Below are positions 8,230 to 11,440 of a stretch of 11,440 nucleotides of DNA, in pieces. The stretch's first letter is position 1. Each line of letters starts with the position of its first letter. The notes under the pieces were generated by a model. That model had not been told where the DNA came from, ran no database searches, and saw only the letters and a program-made list of their open reading frames with translations. Source of the DNA: Isohypsibius dastychi (Eukaryota; Tardigrada; Eutardigrada; Parachela; Isohypsibiidae); NCBI GenBank assembly GCA_034696485.1, contig JAQIWT010001300.1:1-11440 (forward strand), given 5' to 3'. A program made the translations under genes and the position numbers.

Positions 8230-8515
8230 ATGAGGGGTCTCTCGAATAGGTTCTTATTGCCTCGTCTACCACAACGGCAAGTCAGCAATACCAGCGATCA
8301 AGTCTGTGCAATCTGCAGTGACCCGGTTGTTGCGGGTGAGACGGTGCGTACGATGATCAAGTGTTCATACGGTAAGTACTGCTGGACGATAGTGCCATGG
8401 TACATCTGATTGCTAATGCATGAATCTTGTAGAATTTCATGTTCAGTGTGTGGATCCTTGGATACTCAACTTTGCCACACGCGGTTGCCCGACCTGCCGG
8501 ACCAGTTTCTACTGA
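8230..8515 (+). CDS. Small RING-type zinc-finger protein (RING-H2-like)
   Basis: Probably an E3 ubiquitin ligase or adaptor, judged from the RING alone. Two exons, 8230-8371 and 8433-8515, join in phase 1 across a 61-nt intron (GTAAGT...TTGTAG) and end with TGA at 8513-8515. From the ATG at 8230 this gives 74 residues; the frame is open upstream to 8155, so a longer protein or a 5' exon is possible. The finger reads CAIC, KC, FHVQC, CPTC, with the DPW that follows the sixth ligand in RING-H2 proteins. The fourth ligand position (usually H in C-x-H-x-F-H) is Tyr in KCSYEFH, so one zinc ligand appears to be missing, as in some degenerate RINGs. The finger lies at the very C-terminus (CRTSFY, then stop). 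Confidence 0.75.
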
Positions 8516-9241
8516 TACAAGCGCCCTAGGGGGTCTCACTTGGGGGAACTAATTCCAATGTTTAGCTTACTCAAAATTTTACGGTCGTTCCGAGAAAGAT
8601 CAAAAACTTGACTTGTCATGAGTGATCTGACAATGGAATTCAATGCAATCTTACAATCGTCGAATCCTCACCAAACTAAACCTCCCACGATGCAAGCATA
8701 ATGCCATATCACTGGCTTTGAATTATGTCTGTTGAGTACTGGGAGACATGACTTTTGGGTTATGTCAATCTCACGCTAACCGGAAGTTTGACTTGCCATG
8801 TTTTTCGCGTTTTGAATGCGACAGAACAGCTGTTGAATGTTAAACGACAAGAAAACATGCTCATTTAATGAGGCGATTCCGACGTGAGCCGGCCAGTCAC
8901 GATCTGGTTTCCATTCAAGTCCACTGCAGTCCACAGAAATTGTTGTTATCTATATCGCTGCCGTCATAGAACTCAAACACGCACTCGAACTACGTCTTGC
9001 TATTTCAAAGCTAGACAAGCGTTGTCTTGTTGAACAATGGAGCGATTACGATCAGAAGATAATACGCAGAATAAATTGCTGATCAGCGACAAACTGAACG
9101 TGTGAAAGTCGATCATGTAAATTTCTACAAGCTGACCTGACGTGTAAGCATACTAGGAGGACCGGAATATGGTCAGTATTTACGAACGTCGGGTCAGAAT
9201 GTGAAGCCCAATTCATTCAGATTATTTGGTAGGCAGCGAAA
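8516..9241. other. Intergenic stretch, no gene seen
   Basis: 726 nt with only short frames on both strands. It should contain the 3' end of the RING gene and the promoter of the tandem-domain gene, but I cannot point to a specific signal. AATAAA at about 9070 is the only polyadenylation-like hexamer seen and lies far from the RING stop. Confidence 0.5.
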
Positions 9242-10187
9242 ATGAGGGACGGAATTGTATCGATGGATTTCCTTCCACAATGCACCAAATCAGGTGGAAC
9301 ATTCACAGTGTCACATTCGGAACGCTTTCCGGTGCTTGTGCAGGTTTGTGGTAACGTTTATAAACTTCGACACTCTCGACCTAAACTCTGTTGTAGCGTG
9401 CGAATGAATGGCTGACCCTGAACCCGGGATATGCCATCCAGACTTGTGAAACTGTAACATTCGAAGCAAAGTCAAATGGAACGATAACCAGTCTAACCAG
9501 CTCAGAATATGAGAGCATGGGAGAACTCTCACAGACTTCAGTTCGAGGTCTCCGGTTATGGCTTCAACCAGTACCCACCAAATCCCAATCACCCCCACAA
9601 ATCGGGTACTTCAACGTGGCTCCAACTTTCGAAACAACTAAATTCCACATGTAGACCTCACATCGCCTTGACACCTTGCTGGAAAGAACGAACCGACTCC
9701 TGACTGAGAAACCTCTTCAGGGCAAAATTCTGACTGTGGAGACGATTTTACTGAAAACTGGGTTCCTCGAAGCCGACCCTGACCAGTGTAGTCAAACGGA
9801 AAAAGAACTGGCAAATCTTCATTCCATCAGGATGCTCCGAGTTTGGTATCAAGCAGGGCCCCCGGCTCATGAAACCATCGGGATGAAGGATTTTATACCG
9901 GATGTCACTGCGGAACAAGGTTCTCCGAAGAATACCCCAGTGATTGAGTCTTTCCCGGAAGTGCTGGCTAAGGCCCAGCAGTGGATGCAGGGGCAGCAAA
10001 ATTCACAGTTGCTGAACGTACAAACCTTGTGGTTTCGAAAGAGTCGTCAGAGGCTGGATGGGAAGGAGCATGTTTTGGATACGGAAAAACGGACAACTTC
10101 ATCGCTGAAAATGATTACGTTTTATTTGATGCACTTAAAGTATTTCAAAATCAATATAAACCTCCGAAAATCATGATCTCTGCCTGA
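9242..10187 (+). CDS. Protein with three tandem copies of an unrecognised domain
   Basis: I do not recognise a named family. Exon 1 is 9242-9343 (ATG, 34 codons); a 53-nt intron ends TTGTAG; exon 2 starts at 9397. An in-frame TAG at 9652 is avoided if 9571-9654 (GTACCC...CATGTAG, 84 nt, phase 0) is an intron with a weak donor. Three copies share one plan: an F-x-x-L-x-x-A-x-x-W-type helix start (FPVLVQRANEWL; RLDTLLERTNRLL; FPEVLAKAQQWM), then a T/Q-V-E/Q-T strand (IQTCETVTF; ILTVETILL; LLNVQTLWF), then an R-x-L-R-L/V-W end (SVRGLRLWLQP; SIRMLRVWYQAGPP; YVLFDALKVFQNQYKPP). The end of copy 3 is in another frame, so one base seems to be missing between about 10050 and 10110, perhaps at TTTT 10073-10076. 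There is no signal peptide, so it is probably intracellular. Expected length is about 269 residues. Confidence 0.6.
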
Positions 10188-10253
10188 CTCGAATCAAATC
10201 GTGTAAAAAGAGACGGCTCTTCCTGCGTACATTGGATACGGGAAAGTTCGCGT

Positions 10254-10817
10254 TTAAAATTGCGTTAGTACACTGAGCCACCTTCTCATGCTAATACCAG
10301 ACGCACATTTGTCTTTTGAAACGACAGCACAACACTGAATCATGCACATTGAGGATAGCAATGAGTAATGATATTCATTTCGCTTTGCGGAATGTATACT
10401 GCCGAGGAAGGTTTGTGAGTCCGTCCCTGTAACCGCCACGTGGGTGACGTCGTTTGTACTTCGCCCTCCCCTCTCTTTAGTGATGTGAAATACGACTTGT
10501 TTATGTAACATATTGACTTCTACAACGCAAAAGTGTTTCGTTCTCCAATTTCTTTGATGTTGATGGGAAAATCAGTTCTTCAAAATTCAGAATTTTGAAC
10601 AATCAAAAATTACATTCTTTCGTCAAATCAAAATTCAACCAAGCCAAGCTAAATACAACGCATTTACTTCAACAAGCACTTATTTTTCGGTTTTCCACAT
10701 AAACGCCATGGAAAAAATAATAAATTAGTTTCTACATGCTAGAATGATAATGATTCTACGCAAAGCGAAATGGCTTTCATTTCCTTTGGAAGTGACCCGT
10801 AGGTATCGCTAGCTTAC
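10254..10817 (-). other. Intron or 3' region of the cysteine-rich gene; weak candidate exon
   Basis: After exon B's donor the minus strand is A/T-rich to about 10524. From 10519 to 10254 it stays open (VNMLHKQVVF... to TAA) after a pyrimidine-containing acceptor, in the right phase. Length and phase alone could be chance, and its residues match nothing I know, so I list it only as a candidate. Confidence 0.25.
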
Positions 10818-11440
10818 CAGCAATGATGAAATTGCGTCCATCGCAAAGCTCAAAACTGGCCGTGAATAACAGCCCACCTCGATTTGAACAAAAATCCGTT
10901 AGCGTCACTGGCACGGTATCCTGAAACATGATCAAGGGGTCACTCACTTCATCTGTGAGAGAGACTTGCCCTCCAGTAATGTTTCTCGTAAAATGTCGGC
11001 AAAAGGACAAGCAAGGTACGGTATACTGTCTTTACACAAATATTGACCTTTCAGGTACTGACCATAACAAATGACCATTTTCAAAATTGATCAAACCAGA
11101 CTTGGTTTGTTTATCAAATGACTTACAAAGACGCAACAGGTGGTTTCGATGAAAGCGGGTGCTACGTTCAAGCAGTCAAAAGTCGGTTGTTTGGTATACC
11201 CATGTGGACACTTGCCACTTGGGAGCCGGTTCAGACGATTGGGAGACGCAAGAACTTGTGGAATATTCAAAGTCTCGATGAATGGCAGTTCTGGGTAGTT
11301 GCAGAAATTCTTGTTATTCTGCCCGCATTTCACCTCACTTTCAGTCAACCCGGAACCGGGGATCAAGGATAAATACGGTGAACTTGAATTATCGTATGAA
11401 GTTGAGCCATAGGTGGCCTTTGGTGGAGCGTAACTTTCAA
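10818..11440 (-). CDS. Cysteine-rich, probably extracellular protein, two exons (5' end off window)
   Basis: I do not recognise the family. Exon A runs leftward from the window edge to 11127 and ends at donor GTAAGT. After a 101-nt intron (acceptor AAGACAG), exon B is 11025-10818 and ends at donor GTAAGC in phase 1. Exon A is Ser/Pro/Tyr-rich, then has spaced cysteines (VKCGQNNKNFCNYP, GKCPHGYTK, FDCLNV, ETTCCVF). Exon B continues with TVPCLSFCRHF, an NIT glycosylation-type site, DFCSNRGG and FELCDGRNF. The many cysteines suggest a secreted or cell-surface protein. Exon B contains an in-frame 27-nt segment with perfect splice-like ends (10947-10921). A possible next exon starts at 10519 (TTGTAG acceptor, phase fits) and would end at 10254, but that frame lacks any signature. 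Confidence 0.5.

Noticed and set aside
8052-8249. Cysteine-rich frame resembling a SWIM CxC...CxH signature ahead of the RING
   Set aside because: The cysteines come from the 61-bp palindrome, the frame differs from that of the RING, and no splice pair joins them. A degenerate SWIM in the RING frame (CTY...CQR) was also too weak.
1-11440. CRISPR array, tRNA, rRNA or bacterial operon signals
   Set aside because: No regularly spaced repeats, cloverleaf or rRNA-like segments were seen; the introns and gene families are eukaryotic.

Overview
The window is animal nuclear DNA, most likely from an invertebrate. It holds small genes split by very short GT-AG introns (about 43 to 125 nt), a Piwi-clade Argonaute, a GPI-anchor-type Ly6 protein and a non-LTR retrotransposon. 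None of these fits a bacterial, organellar or viral source. I cannot place the species.

Layout. Positions 1-910 are non-coding and contain inverted repeats. Positions 911-4163 are a CR1/Jockey-superfamily-like LINE: two tandem 5' monomers, then an APE endonuclease/reverse transcriptase reading frame with one frame break. Positions 4164-5648 are non-coding, with a 90-bp hairpin, a C21 tract and A/T-rich direct repeats. Positions 5649-6945 (+) hold the last five exons of a Piwi gene, covering most of the PIWI nuclease domain through the natural C-terminus. Positions 7229-7964 (-) hold a four-exon Ly6/three-finger GPI-anchored protein with one in-frame UGA where a cysteine is expected. Positions 8230-8515 (+) hold a small RING-type protein, divergent from the Ly6 gene, with a 61-bp near-perfect palindrome between them. 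Positions 9242-10187 (+) hold a gene with three tandem copies of a domain of about 65-70 residues that I do not recognise. Positions 10818-11440 (-) hold two exons of an unrecognised cysteine-rich, probably extracellular protein that runs off the right edge.

The genes alternate in strand (convergent Piwi/Ly6, divergent Ly6/RING, convergent tandem-domain/cysteine-rich) and show no sign of a shared pathway. A cross-cutting observation is that four breaks in otherwise conserved frames (LINE, Piwi twice, tandem-domain gene) all behave as one missing base, three of them at or near short G or T runs. That pattern points to homopolymer under-calling in the assembly at least as strongly as to pseudogenes. 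It should be resolved before any of these genes is called broken.
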